A DNA stretch of 64,000 nucleotides from Pontibacter lucknowensis (GTDB taxonomy: Bacteria; Bacteroidota; Bacteroidia; Cytophagales; Hymenobacteraceae). The notes under the pieces were generated by a model. The model searched no databases. It was not told where the DNA came from and saw only the letters and a program-made list of their open reading frames with translations. Both the position numbers and the translations under genes were made by a program. This document shows, piece after piece, positions 17,801 through 25,980 of the stretch. The DNA lies in assembly GCF_900156415.1 (NCBI RefSeq), contig NZ_FTNM01000006.1:1-64000 (forward strand), written 5' to 3'. Each line of letters begins with the position of its first letter. Within the stretch, counting starts at the first letter, position 1.

Positions 17801-19974
17801 TATACGCCCAAAACCTCCGGCTGGAGCGCAACGGCAATTACCTGCTTCTCAATAGTACTGGTCCCGTTGGTCCGAATGCTCCTTTACAGGTGGAGTTTGG
17901 CAATTTTGAGATCGGCTATATCATGGAGTCTTTCCAACAGCAGGACAGTGTGATGACAGGGGTACTGAACGGAACCGCTACCGTCACCGATCTGATGGCA
18001 GGCAACCCGGGCTTTACAGCCGATATGACGCTCTCCAACTTCGCCTATACCGGTATACCGGTAGGAGATATTGCGCTGAAAGCAAATACAGCCGGAGAAA
18101 ACCGTTACAACCTGGACCTGGCACTGTCCGGCAATGGCAACCAGGTGCTGGTGACTGGTTTTTATGAAATGCAGCCAGATGCCAGCCTGCTCAACCTGGA
18201 TGCCAATGTGGCCAATCTGAACCTGGCCTCGTTCGGGGGCTTCACGCAAGGTATGGTAGCCGACCTGGCCGGCAGTGCCTCGGGCAAAATGCGCATTACC
18301 GGCACATTGGAGCAACCAAACATTCGTGGGGCGCTCGACTTTAACCAGGCACAGTTCAACCTGACGATGCTCAACACGCCCTACACCCTCAAAAACGAGC
18401 GGCTGGAATTTACGGAACAGGGCATCAGCATGCGCGACTTTACCCTCACCGATTCGCTGGGCAACACCCTCGACATCAACGGCCGCATCCTGACGCAGAA
18501 CTACACCGACTATACCTTCGACCTGCGTGCGCAGACAGATCGCTTCCTGGCCATGAACTCTACCGCCAATGACAACGACCTGTTCTACGGCAACGTGCAA
18601 ATGGCCCTGAAGGCCAATATCACCGGCAGCATGATGGAGCCGAATATCGAAGTATTTGTAACAGTGCTGGACAACTCCACCTTCACCACCGTAATCCCTG
18701 CCGATGATGTGGCGGCAGCGGAGCGGGAAGGTGTGGTAGAATTCGTAAACCTCAACGACTCCCTCAACGCCATTATCGGAAAGGTGATCGAGGAAAGCAC
18801 GACTGCCGGCTTCGTGGGTGCCAACGTCGACGCACAGATTACGGTGACCGATGCCTCGACCATCACGATTGTGATAGACCCGACCACAGGCGACAACCTG
18901 GTCGTGCGTGGCAGCGCCTCTCCCCTTTACATTGGCATTACACCAAGCGGGCAGATCAGCATGAGTGGTCGCTATGAAATCACCGAGGGCAGGTATAGCA
19001 TGGACTTCTATGACCTGGTGTCCCGGCAACTTGACATTACCCAAGGCAGTTACATCAACTGGACCGGGGACCCGATGATGGCCGACATGCAGATCACGGC
19101 GATCTACCGGGTGCAGACTGCCCCCATGGAGCTTCTCGCAGCCCAGACAGGGAGTATGGAACAGGCAGATAGCCGCTTCCGTAACCAGTTGCCTTTTGAA
19201 GTGTATGTGAACCTGACAGGCGAGATGCTGAAGCCGGAGATAGGTTTTGACATTCAGCTGGAGGAAGAGGAACGTGGTGCCATGGACGGCAGCGTAGAAA
19301 GCATGCTCGGCACACTGCGCCAGGATGAGTCGGAGATGAATAAACAGGTGTTTGCGCTGTTGGTACTGGGACGGTTCCTGGCTCCCGATCCATTGGCCAG
19401 CTCCGGTGGCGGCCTGGCAGCAACTGCCCGTAACTCCCTGAGCCAGGTAATGTCGGATCAGCTGAACCAGCTCACCAACCGCTATGCCGGCGGACTGGGC
19501 CTGGAGCTGGGCGTGAGCTCCTACGAAGACTATTCTTCCGGCTCTGCCGAAGGGCGCACCGACCTGAACGTGGCCATGCGTCAGCAGTTCCTGGACGACC
19601 GCCTGACCGTACGCGTAGGTACAGACATAGGCCTGGAGGGACAGCGGGAGCCGCAGCAGCGTAACATGAGCGGCTTCGGCGGCGACGTGTCCGTAGAGTA
19701 CTCCATCACCAAAGACGGCAGGCTGCGGGTACGCGGTTTCCAGCGCAACCAGTACGAAGGTTTTTTGGAAGGCGACGTGCGGGCAACCGGACTGGCCCTG
19801 ATCTTCGTGCGCGACTACGACAACTTCTCTGACCTGTTCCGCAGCCTGGAGAGCCGTCAGGCCCGCAAAGAAGAACGCCGCATGGAGGAAGCCATCAAAT
19901 TCAATGAGCGGGAGAAGCGCAAGGAAGAGCAGGAAGCCGAAGAAAAAGTAGAAGAAGTCATCAAAGAAGAATAA
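14893..19974 (+). CDS. tamB: TamB-like translocation and assembly module protein
   Basis: A very long (1693 aa) envelope protein. An N-terminal inner membrane helix (ILWFLAIVVGLLLLIIIAL) is followed by a periplasmic beta-rich rod typical of AsmA/TamB proteins, and the conserved TamB C-terminal domain lies at about 1200-1660. The last 60 residues form a charged Lys/Glu coiled-coil-like tail. Such proteins bridge the two membranes and are thought to move phospholipid or help insert outer membrane proteins, with a TamA-type barrel. That partner follows 13 nt downstream. The start is uncertain: GTG 14893 is the first standard start, but the frame is open upstream to about 14845 with only ATT/ATC codons. 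Confidence 0.9.
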   Translation: MILWFLAIVVGLLLLIIIALQIPKVQNFAAQKGASYLAGMLDTRVEIGRFKTDWRNAVVLEDVYLEDQQQDTLWYSQRLGVDIKLWSLLSGELNISKIDLQQATLNLHIRPDSTSNFDFLAEAFATDTTAAQPADTTGGMQIDLGLINLENVYVNFNDEAGGNHIRARVGQLTTTMEELKLEEEIYRLDNIELRNTGINYVQTKLPPDEPSEPITFDFGLSGVEVENFALNYASIPADQRIELKLGKSELAVDDIDLPNARIDLRSFDLHDSKVLYVQEKLKPTDSLAVNPAETVRKLDESVEKTQGQPVNWVVNLGKLSVSGLEAGMDNADAPRQARGMDYNHLRFSNIEMDAEDIRYSLNQMGMQLNQLKLEEQSGFRLNNFQSDITLDSTHARLANLDLQTGHSRISKDLALRYTSWDDLTDNLDAVRLDLDIDNSRIGMQDALYFAPDLADNPSFRKIANSTIRLDGRAQGRLDNINIQQLQVAGLQGTAVNVSGNVRNAMDPDRLAMDIDINRMATTRTDILALAPPGTIPPEIRIPNNLSMTGRYSGTLTNFDLNAAINSSFGNLNAVVDMDQGPAGAEPFRATVRTSGFDLRQLFTEDYGVGRVAFEATARGTGLTPETMRADVQARIKEANYNNYAYNNVDVDARIDRNLYHVAARARDENLNFDLKGDFNLRNAERGEYVFDLDLKGVDLKALNFYEEDLGIRGQLRGRFAGNDASDISGTLEGDNVRVRLEGVSYPIDSLQLTLRQNMPGTAIALNSSIADADMRFTNDLAELPTALAKHFSAYFDLQPDPPFPANLNLGDFEAEVQLRRPDIIASFVPDLEQLQVNGPITASYNGETQEFAMDANVGQVVYTDYNIHDIALQVRGNREQMGYSLGVREIRSPSLLINNVSLDGAARDNDMTLRLAMADLDSVEQFVIGGVLNSLGPGYRFAINPEQLVINGDPWSVPQDNYLQFDTDLLYAQNLRLERNGNYLLLNSTGPVGPNAPLQVEFGNFEIGYIMESFQQQDSVMTGVLNGTATVTDLMAGNPGFTADMTLSNFAYTGIPVGDIALKANTAGENRYNLDLALSGNGNQVLVTGFYEMQPDASLLNLDANVANLNLASFGGFTQGMVADLAGSASGKMRITGTLEQPNIRGALDFNQAQFNLTMLNTPYTLKNERLEFTEQGISMRDFTLTDSLGNTLDINGRILTQNYTDYTFDLRAQTDRFLAMNSTANDNDLFYGNVQMALKANITGSMMEPNIEVFVTVLDNSTFTTVIPADDVAAAEREGVVEFVNLNDSLNAIIGKVIEESTTAGFVGANVDAQITVTDASTITIVIDPTTGDNLVVRGSASPLYIGITPSGQISMSGRYEITEGRYSMDFYDLVSRQLDITQGSYINWTGDPMMADMQITAIYRVQTAPMELLAAQTGSMEQADSRFRNQLPFEVYVNLTGEMLKPEIGFDIQLEEEERGAMDGSVESMLGTLRQDESEMNKQVFALLVLGRFLAPDPLASSGGGLAATARNSLSQVMSDQLNQLTNRYAGGLGLELGVSSYEDYSSGSAEGRTDLNVAMRQQFLDDRLTVRVGTDIGLEGQREPQQRNMSGFGGDVSVEYSITKDGRLRVRGFQRNQYEGFLEGDVRATGLALIFVRDYDNFSDLFRSLESRQARKEERRMEEAIKFNEREKRKEEQEAEEKVEEVIKEE

Positions 19975-19987
19975 GAACAAACCCTAT

Positions 19988-22366
19988 ATGACAGCAGCTT
20001 TACGCTATACCCTGTTTGCTTTATGTCTGGCGCTGAGCTGGGTATTGCCCGGTTGCAGCAGCACGAAGACAGTACCGGAAGGAGACGCCCTATTTGCAGG
20101 TTTTAATGTTAAGATAAACGATGAGCAGGATAGCAGCAACCGCAGCGGCGAACTGGAGACTGAACTGAGTGCCACGGTTCGCCCACAGCCCAATGCTTCT
20201 ATACTCGGCATGCGACCCAAACTGTGGATCTACAATGCCTTTTACACTGAAAAGGAAAAGGGGCTGAAAAACTGGATACAGACCAAGATCGGCGAACCGC
20301 CTGTGCTGCTTTCGGAAGTGGACACCACGAGTATAAACGAGGTGATGCAAGCCCGCCTGCACAACCGGGGCTACTTTTTCAACTCCGTACAGAGCGACAC
20401 CACCATCAAAAAGAAAAAAGCTACCATTACCTGGACCGCCACCGTGCACGAGCCTTACCGCATCCGCAACATTTCATATACCGCCAGCGACTCGCTACCT
20501 ATACATACCGAGATCAGGCGGATGCAGGAAAACTCCGTTCTCAAAAAAGGGGAGCCTTACGACCTGGATAAAATGATAGCGGAGCGTGCCCGCATTGACC
20601 AGGCCCTGAAGAACAGGGGCTACTACTTCTTTGCCCCCAACATGCTCATCTTCAGTGCCGACACCACGGTAGGCAACAAGGAAGTGGATGTGCTACTACG
20701 GCTCAAGCAGGATACCCCTTCCCAGTCGCTTCGTCCTTACCGGATCGATGATATTTTCATTAACTCCAACTTCACCATCAACGACAGCCTGTCGGTGAGC
20801 GACACCCTCCGTTTCGACGCCTACAATTACATCCCGAACGAAAACTATGTACGGGCAAAGCATGTGGTGCCGGGCCTGTTTCTGGAGAAGGACAGTGTAT
20901 ACAGCCGACGCAACCACCTGCTTACCGTCAGCAGACTCTCTGGCCTGAGTGCTTATAAATTTGTCAACCTGCGGTACGAGCTCGACACGCTGAAAGAAGA
21001 CCGCCTGGATGCATTTGTTTTCATGACGCCAGCACTGAAAAAGTCGCTGCGGGCGGAGGCGCAAATGGTCAGCAAGTCCAATAACCTGGCCGGACCGGGC
21101 GTCACGGTCTCGTTCCGCAACCGGAATGCATTCAGGGGGTCTGAAACGCTCACGCTGGACCTGACAGGCCGCTTCGAAAACCAGGTTGGCGGCCGGCGGG
21201 TGGTCAGCAACTCCGAAGAAAACCCTGAGAATCCGGTCGGGCTGAACTCTTACGAACTGGGGGCACAGGCCTCCCTCACCTTCCCCCGGCTGGTGGCGCC
21301 CTTTAACCTGCCCAACCTGCGCTCCGCCTTTGTACCTAAGACGCGCATTACGCTGGGCTACAATTTCCTGAACCGGGTGCAGTTTTTCCAGATGAACTCC
21401 TTCAACGCCTCCTACGGGTATAACTGGCGTCCGAAGCAGACCATTACACATGACTTTACCCCGATCAACCTGCAGTATGTACGCCTGGGCCGGCAGACAG
21501 AAGAGTTCGAGACCCTCTTGGAACGCAACCCTTTTCTGCGCAGCAGCTTCGAGGAGCAGTTCATTATCGGCTCCATTTACCAGCATACCTTCAGCACACT
21601 TGCCTTGGAAAAGAAGACACACCAGTTCTTCAATGCCACTACACTGGATGTATCGGGCAACCTGGTAAGTGCGGTGCAGTCGCTGCTGGGCAATGAAAAA
21701 CGGGACGATGCAGTGGACCCGCCGGTGCCTCCCCGCACTATTTTTAACCAGCCTTACTCGCAGTACACCCGCATCGACAACGACTTCCGTTACTATCTCA
21801 ACTTTAGCGAGCAGAGTCAACTGGCCACCAGGCTGATCGCCGGGGTGGGTTACCCTTATGGCAACTCCCGCACCATGCCTTATGTGAAACAGTTTTCGAT
21901 CGGCGGCCCGAACAGCATCAGGGCCTTCCGGGCGCGCAGCATCGGGCCGGGTACCTACAATGTACCGGACGACCAGGCCTTCTCCTTTTTTGATCAGGTG
22001 GGGGATATAAAACTGGAGGCAAACACCGAGTACCGCTTTCCGATCTTCGGCTTCTTCAGAGGGGCTGTGTTTGTGGACGCCGGTAACATCTGGCTGATCG
22101 ACGAAACCTACGACCAGGATGGGAACCTGGACAAGCCCAAATTCCAGGCAGGCAATCTTATCCAGGAGCTGGCGGTTGGCACCGGCTTCGGCCTCCGAAT
22201 TGACATCGAGTTCTTTGTGATCCGATTTGACCTGGGTATACCGGTGCGTGTGCCCTACCTGCCGCAGGGCGAACGTTTCGTCCTCGATGATTTCAAGTTC
22301 GGTTTCAACCCCGGTCCCGGCGAACACGGCGTTGTGCTGAACATTGCCATCGGGTATCCGTTCTAA
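19988..22366 (+). CDS. tamL: TamA-like outer membrane lipoprotein of the BamA superfamily (TamL)
   Basis: A 792-aa protein with a lipoprotein signal (LSWVLPGC, lipid-anchor C23), POTRA-like repeats to about residue 320 and a C-terminal 16-strand barrel of the surface-antigen D15 family. Typical barrel signals include FSIGGPNSIRAFRARSIGPG (about 637-656) and the final aromatic strand ending GYPF. The lipid anchor on a TamA homologue is characteristic of Bacteroidota. It forms an operon with the TamB gene (13-nt gap) and ends at the hairpin 22368-22404. Confidence 0.9.
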   Translation: MTAALRYTLFALCLALSWVLPGCSSTKTVPEGDALFAGFNVKINDEQDSSNRSGELETELSATVRPQPNASILGMRPKLWIYNAFYTEKEKGLKNWIQTKIGEPPVLLSEVDTTSINEVMQARLHNRGYFFNSVQSDTTIKKKKATITWTATVHEPYRIRNISYTASDSLPIHTEIRRMQENSVLKKGEPYDLDKMIAERARIDQALKNRGYYFFAPNMLIFSADTTVGNKEVDVLLRLKQDTPSQSLRPYRIDDIFINSNFTINDSLSVSDTLRFDAYNYIPNENYVRAKHVVPGLFLEKDSVYSRRNHLLTVSRLSGLSAYKFVNLRYELDTLKEDRLDAFVFMTPALKKSLRAEAQMVSKSNNLAGPGVTVSFRNRNAFRGSETLTLDLTGRFENQVGGRRVVSNSEENPENPVGLNSYELGAQASLTFPRLVAPFNLPNLRSAFVPKTRITLGYNFLNRVQFFQMNSFNASYGYNWRPKQTITHDFTPINLQYVRLGRQTEEFETLLERNPFLRSSFEEQFIIGSIYQHTFSTLALEKKTHQFFNATTLDVSGNLVSAVQSLLGNEKRDDAVDPPVPPRTIFNQPYSQYTRIDNDFRYYLNFSEQSQLATRLIAGVGYPYGNSRTMPYVKQFSIGGPNSIRAFRARSIGPGTYNVPDDQAFSFFDQVGDIKLEANTEYRFPIFGFFRGAVFVDAGNIWLIDETYDQDGNLDKPKFQAGNLIQELAVGTGFGLRIDIEFFVIRFDLGIPVRVPYLPQGERFVLDDFKFGFNPGPGEHGVVLNIAIGYPF

Positions 22367-22367
22367 G

Positions 22368-22404
22368 GCAGGTGTCAGGTATAAACGCTGTACCTGATAC
22401 CTGC
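22368..22404. terminator. bidirectional hairpin between tamL and arsC
   Basis: Bases 22368-22381 pair with 22391-22404 over 14 positions with one G-U pair, loop TAAACGCTG. It starts two bases after the tamL stop and faces the convergent arsC gene. The stem is built from repeats of CAGGT, and the over-represented word GGTATA covers its tip. Confidence 0.7.
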
Positions 22405-22416
22405 TATACCTGGCTC

Positions 22417-22758
22417 TTACAGAATTTCAAGCACCTTTTCCGGTGGGCGCCCGATAGCTGCTTTGTCACCTTTCACCACGATCGGGCGCTCAATCAGGAT
22501 GGGATTCTCCGCCATGATCTGCAGCCACTCCTCGTCGGTATAGCTCTTACCGGCATACTGCTCCTTGTATACCTGTTCGCCTTTGCGCAGCACCTGTTCT
22601 GGCTTCAGGCCCAGCTTCTTAAGCACTGCTTTCAGTTCCTGTGCGGATGGTGTTTCCTTCAGGTATTCCACTACCTGGAGCTCCTCCCCTTTTTCGCGCA
22701 GCAGTTCCAGCGTCTGGCGGCTCTTGCTGCATCTGTTGTTATGATAGATCGTAACCAT
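22417..22758 (-). CDS. arsC: ArsC-family (glutaredoxin-type) arsenate reductase-like protein
   Basis: A 113-aa thioredoxin-fold protein with the family active site HNNRCSKSR (C10). The conserved RPIVVKGDKAAIGRPPEKV block at about 92-110 holds the arsenate-binding arginine. Family members reduce arsenate to arsenite using glutathione/glutaredoxin. Close relatives (YffB/Spx-like) have other roles, so arsenate activity is probable but not certain. No arsB or arsR is next to it, which weakens a dedicated arsenic-resistance reading. Confidence 0.85.
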   Translation of the reverse strand: MVTIYHNNRCSKSRQTLELLREKGEELQVVEYLKETPSAQELKAVLKKLGLKPEQVLRKGEQVYKEQYAGKSYTDEEWLQIMAENPILIERPIVVKGDKAAIGRPPEKVLEIL

Positions 22759-22842
22759 CTCTAAAACTTGATTTGTTCAAAGATACGTAAAAGCAAAACA
22801 AGGCTAAAGCAGCCCCCTTACCTTCATTTCGCCAAAAAGCTT

Positions 22843-22850
22843 TAACTTTG
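22843..22850 (+). promoter_or_regulatory. Bacteroidota -7 promoter element for the DUF3347 gene
   Basis: TAACTTTG matches TAnnTTTG and lies 78 bases upstream of the start at 22929, in the divergent gap with arsC. Confidence 0.55.
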
Positions 22851-22928
22851 CAAAAAAAGAGAGCCCGTCAGGGGCATCCGTTATATTTCACTTTAGTAAC
22901 CAACCTTTCTATTTCCTAATAAACCATT

Positions 22929-23570
22929 ATGAAAAAGACAACATTCTTCGCAGCGCTGGTAGCTATGTTTGCCTTCGCTTCCTGTTCATCGGACAACAAC
23001 CAGCAACAGGCTGATGCTACTGAAGAGCATGACCACGAGCACCATGATGGCATGGCGCACGGCGATAATATGCCTGCCGCAGGTACAGTAGTAGTAGAAA
23101 CACCCACTTTTGATTCAGTAGCCGAGCCTATGACACGTAATTTGTCACAGATGCTGGACGAATACATAGTGCTGAAAGACGCCATGGTAGAGTCTGACCC
23201 GGAGGCGGCCAAAGAAGCTGCCAATGCTGTGCTTGCTTCTGCGAACGCCATGCCTGTAGCCACACTGCAGGTACCTGAACAGAAAGAATTTGCTGAAGAG
23301 CAGATTGAAAAAGTACGCAATTCCGCCGCTGCCATTGCCGGCACCAACGACCTGGGCGAGCAGCGCAACCAGCTGGAAGACCTGTCAGAAGCTGTGTTCT
23401 CACTGACCAAAGCCTTTGGCGCCACCGACCAGAAAGTATATTACCAGCATTGCCCGATGGTAAACAACAACCAGGGTGCCTACTGGGTGAGCACCAAGCC
23501 AGAAATACGCAACCCTTACTTCGGCAGCAGCATGCTTAAGTGCGGCAGCAACGAGGAAGTGTTCAATTAA
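22929..23570 (+). CDS. DUF3347 lipoprotein
   Basis: A 213-aa exported lipoprotein: the signal MKKTTFFAALVAMFAFASC ends at lipid-anchor C19. A His-rich linker (HDHEHHDGMAHGDN) follows, suggesting metal binding. The helical DUF3347 domain occupies about 60-160. The C-terminal signature YYQHCPM ... GAYWVSTKPEIRNPYFGSSMLKCG contains Cys and Met residues suited to copper or silver. DUF3347 domains often occur next to or fused with CusB-type heavy-metal efflux adaptors. That pump is not adjacent here, so a role in metal handling is inference. Confidence 0.88.
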   Translation: MKKTTFFAALVAMFAFASCSSDNNQQQADATEEHDHEHHDGMAHGDNMPAAGTVVVETPTFDSVAEPMTRNLSQMLDEYIVLKDAMVESDPEAAKEAANAVLASANAMPVATLQVPEQKEFAEEQIEKVRNSAAAIAGTNDLGEQRNQLEDLSEAVFSLTKAFGATDQKVYYQHCPMVNNNQGAYWVSTKPEIRNPYFGSSMLKCGSNEEVFN

Positions 23571-23668
23571 TGAGTGATTGAGTGAGTGATGTAGTTCAGG
23601 AAATCGCTCGCGTAAAACTTATTTTTCCTTCCTCCTCGAGGAAGTACTACCATACCACCTCCCAACTC

Positions 23669-23700
23669 AGAAGGGCTGATCAGTTATGATCAGCCCTTCT
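23669..23700. terminator. 14-bp hairpin between convergent genes
   Basis: AGAAGGGCTGATCA (23669-23682) and its perfect complement (23687-23700) flank a GTTA loop. It lies between the genes ending at 23570 and 23751. Confidence 0.7.
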
Positions 23701-23750
23701 GCTTACAAAAGAAAAAATTCTCTTTCCTACCTATTCACTCATTCACTAAA

Positions 23751-24065
23751 TCACATATAACAATCTATCCAATCGAGGAAGATGTGGATGACAAGTCCGA
23801 GCCCAATCAGCCGGGTTTTGGGTATAAGGGCCAGAACTACATAAACAGGTATAAGCCAGTATTGATGCAGTAAATGGAAGCCAACACTGCAGCGCCAGGG
23901 GTCGAGAATTGGTCTGACAAGCAGATGGTCAGCGTCAATGGCCAGACCTGCCAGCATGATCAGAGAAGCCCTAATGAACTGCTCTCTGTAAAACAAAGCT
24001 GCAAACGCCAGAGGTACAGCCAGGTGCAGGAACATGTGAATGGCAAAGGAAAGGGATATGGTCAT
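23751..24065 (-). CDS. DUF6122 family membrane protein
   Basis: From ATG 24065 this is a 104-aa integral membrane protein with about four helices. It carries the family signature around LAIDADHLL and PWRCSVGFHLLHQYW (middle of the protein), with conserved Asp/His pairs that look like a metal or catalytic site in the membrane. A longer form would need a GTG at 24116 and adds a polar leader, so I prefer the internal ATG. The function of the family is unknown. Confidence 0.75.
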   Translation of the reverse strand: MTISLSFAIHMFLHLAVPLAFAALFYREQFIRASLIMLAGLAIDADHLLVRPILDPWRCSVGFHLLHQYWLIPVYVVLALIPKTRLIGLGLVIHIFLDWIDCYM

Positions 24066-24117
24066 ACAGCACTGTACTACATGAGCACTGTCTAGGTTGC
24101 CTCCATCAGGACGCACA

Positions 24118-24154
24118 AAAAAGCCCCTTGCCAGCGTTTAGCAAAGGGCTTTTT
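24118..24154 (-). terminator. rho-independent terminator for the gene at 24174-24443
   Basis: AAAAAGCCC-TTGC and GCAA-GGGCTTTTT pair with one mismatch; the A run becomes a T run on the minus strand. Confidence 0.8.
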
Positions 24155-24173
24155 CTATAGCTATGGGAATTAA

Positions 24174-24443
24174 CTATTTCAGAGTATCTAAAAGCATCCT
24201 GGATTTCACACGCAGCGCAAACCACTCATAGGTATTTTTGAGACGCTCAAAATGCAAGCCCTCCACGATACCGTTCAGACTCGCTTCCTGCAAGGCTGTC
24301 GCCAGTACGTTGTTCTCGATCTGGAAATTATCGTAAACCAGTCCCTCCTTTATAAAAGAACACTCTACCTTCTTTTCACAGTCTTTCAATACAAGGGTGT
24401 TGCTGTGCCGTAGTGCCTTCTGGATTCTCTCAAGCTCTTTCAT
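24174..24443 (-). CDS. hypothetical protein, 89 aa
   Basis: A small soluble protein (MKELERIQKALRHSNTLVLKDCEKKVECSFIKEG...) with no recognised domain, signal or membrane segment. It has its own terminator directly downstream, which supports a real gene. I cannot assign a role. Confidence 0.6.
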   Translation of the reverse strand: MKELERIQKALRHSNTLVLKDCEKKVECSFIKEGLVYDNFQIENNVLATALQEASLNGIVEGLHFERLKNTYEWFALRVKSRMLLDTLK

Positions 24444-24653
24444 AGTAATGTATGTGCAAAGGATTATAAGTTAATAGCAATTTCATTACATGAACTCTTC
24501 TTAAAAAGTTCATGAATATTTCAGGATAATCATCCATTTTTTCAATTTAATTCAGAAATTTTACCTAAAACCCTTCCCTTTACCCAGTAAAATATTTCTC
24601 ACACCCGGCGGTGGGGTGTATTTACCATTATTTCAGGTAATCAGTGGGTTTAG

Positions 24654-25085
24654 CTAGGAAGCGTAACGAAAGAGGCCTTCACACGGATCGTATGAGGCTG
24701 CCAGCCATTGTTGGGCTGTGAGCGGGTCTGTAAAGTGGCCTATCTGCACTTTGATATTTGACATACTCATTAAACTGTAGCTTACTTTCTCTACCACAAC
24801 CTCCAGGAAGAGATCGTCAGGAAGCACAAGCGCCAGTTTGCGGAGTTTGGTGTGGGGTAAACTGTGACTTAGCAGTTCTATGGTCCAGTTCTGATCGCGC
24901 ATAGTAGGGCTTGTCATACGGCTGAAGTCCACCAGCCAGGCCAGGGCATTAGATTTATACAACTGCTGACATATATTAACCAGCGCCTGCCGGTACTCGG
25001 CACTGTCTACGACCCGCAGCCAATGGCTCGAAATTAAGCTCTGCTCCGGATCATAATGCACTTGAAGGTAAGGCGGTGACTTCAT
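24654..25085 (-). CDS. STAS/SpoIIAA-like small protein, 143 aa (divergent paralogue)
   Basis: The protein follows the same plan as three proteins at 37366-38893. It has an N-terminal strand with Y-D-P, an EYRQAL helix (about 30-35), a strand ending in WLVDFSRM (about 50-57), a helix with RDQNWTIELL, a strand KLRKLALVLPDD, and a C-terminal F-x-D-P-x-x-A-x-x-WL. This alternation fits the SpoIIAA/STAS alpha-beta fold used in protein-protein switching. Partner and signal are unknown. It is a single-gene unit. Confidence 0.6.
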   Translation of the reverse strand: MKSPPYLQVHYDPEQSLISSHWLRVVDSAEYRQALVNICQQLYKSNALAWLVDFSRMTSPTMRDQNWTIELLSHSLPHTKLRKLALVLPDDLFLEVVVEKVSYSLMSMSNIKVQIGHFTDPLTAQQWLAASYDPCEGLFRYAS

Positions 25086-25380
25086 ATCTATGTAACAGTC
25101 TATTATTTACTGCTATATTCATATAACGTGAAAATACTTAGGCTGTTGTTACTATTGTGTAAAATTGACAATTCTGTTATTAAACCTACTCTATTTGAAT
25201 GTAAACGGAACCCATCGCGCCTGTTATGCCTTTCAATAATAGCATCTAATATTCCATAAACCACTGGTTACTAAAATGATAAATATCATTTTAACTCTGC
25301 ACATCAACTGGTAGCTTTGAGCTTTAAACATGAGAATATGCAGTAAATAATAGCATAATTACAATATATTGGCGTTGAAA

Positions 25381-25641
25381 ATGGACAATTTGAGAAGAGC
25401 CCTGGTCGAAGTAACGGGTACAGAAGTACAGAAAGGAAGCGTGCGAAAATGCTTTTTTAAGGTCTATAGTTACCTCCTCTACCAGGATACTGCCAGTCTG
25501 TTGGAAACGCTGGACTACCGAAAATCACTAGGCCAGGAAGAACGTAAGCGGGAACGCTATTTTGTATTCCGCTATATGCTGCGTCTGATCAAGAGAAAGC
25601 ACCCAAAGCAATATGATCGCCTTTGTCCGCTAGCGAACTAG
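25381..25641 (+). CDS. hypothetical protein, 86 aa
   Basis: From ATG 25381 (MDNLRRALVEVTGTEVQKGSVRKC) the protein is basic and helical, rich in Arg, Lys and Tyr, without membrane segments. I do not recognise it. A good terminator follows at 25681-25721. The basic surface could suit nucleic acid binding, but no motif shows it. Confidence 0.55.
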   Translation: MDNLRRALVEVTGTEVQKGSVRKCFFKVYSYLLYQDTASLLETLDYRKSLGQEERKRERYFVFRYMLRLIKRKHPKQYDRLCPLAN

Positions 25642-25680
25642 AGTAAAGTACATTGATACACTAATTTGCCCGGTTAGCAT

Positions 25681-25721
25681 CACCTGGTTACCCTAACGGA
25701 TAGCCAGGTGTTTTTTTTTTT
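25681..25721 (+). terminator. rho-independent terminator
   Basis: A 10-bp stem CACCTGGTTA/TAGCCAGGTG followed by a run of eleven T bases. Confidence 0.92.
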
Positions 25722-25980
25722 GCCATATCAAAAAAATGAGGTGCACCAGAGCAACCCCAGCCCTCCAACAAACATCTATTAACAAAATCAACAGGCGGAC
25801 TAGCCCCTGCCCGCCTTCATCGAAATTTCCCGGATTTGATTTCGTTCGTCGGAATTTTCGAGCTGTTAACGGATAATTTCAGGTGATTCATATAATATAT
25901 TAAACAGTACCTTGCATAACAAAGTACTATACACTAGCTTTACATCATCCTATTACCATACACGCTAACAAAATACTACT

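Noticed and set aside
17884-19980. A very long open frame (698 codons) on the minus strand inside tamB
   Set aside because: It is the antisense shadow of the GC-rich tamB coding frame. The protein is low in order, rich in His and Val, and has no domain, while the plus strand gives a clear TamB.
20696-22327. A 543-codon minus-strand frame opposite tamL
   Set aside because: Shadow of the tamL frame; composition is unlike a real protein and tamL is well supported.
23571-23760. GAGTGA-type short tandem repeats on both sides of a hairpin, as possible CRISPR or target-site repeats
   Set aside because: The units are short and irregular, there are no spacers, and no cas gene or transposase is present.
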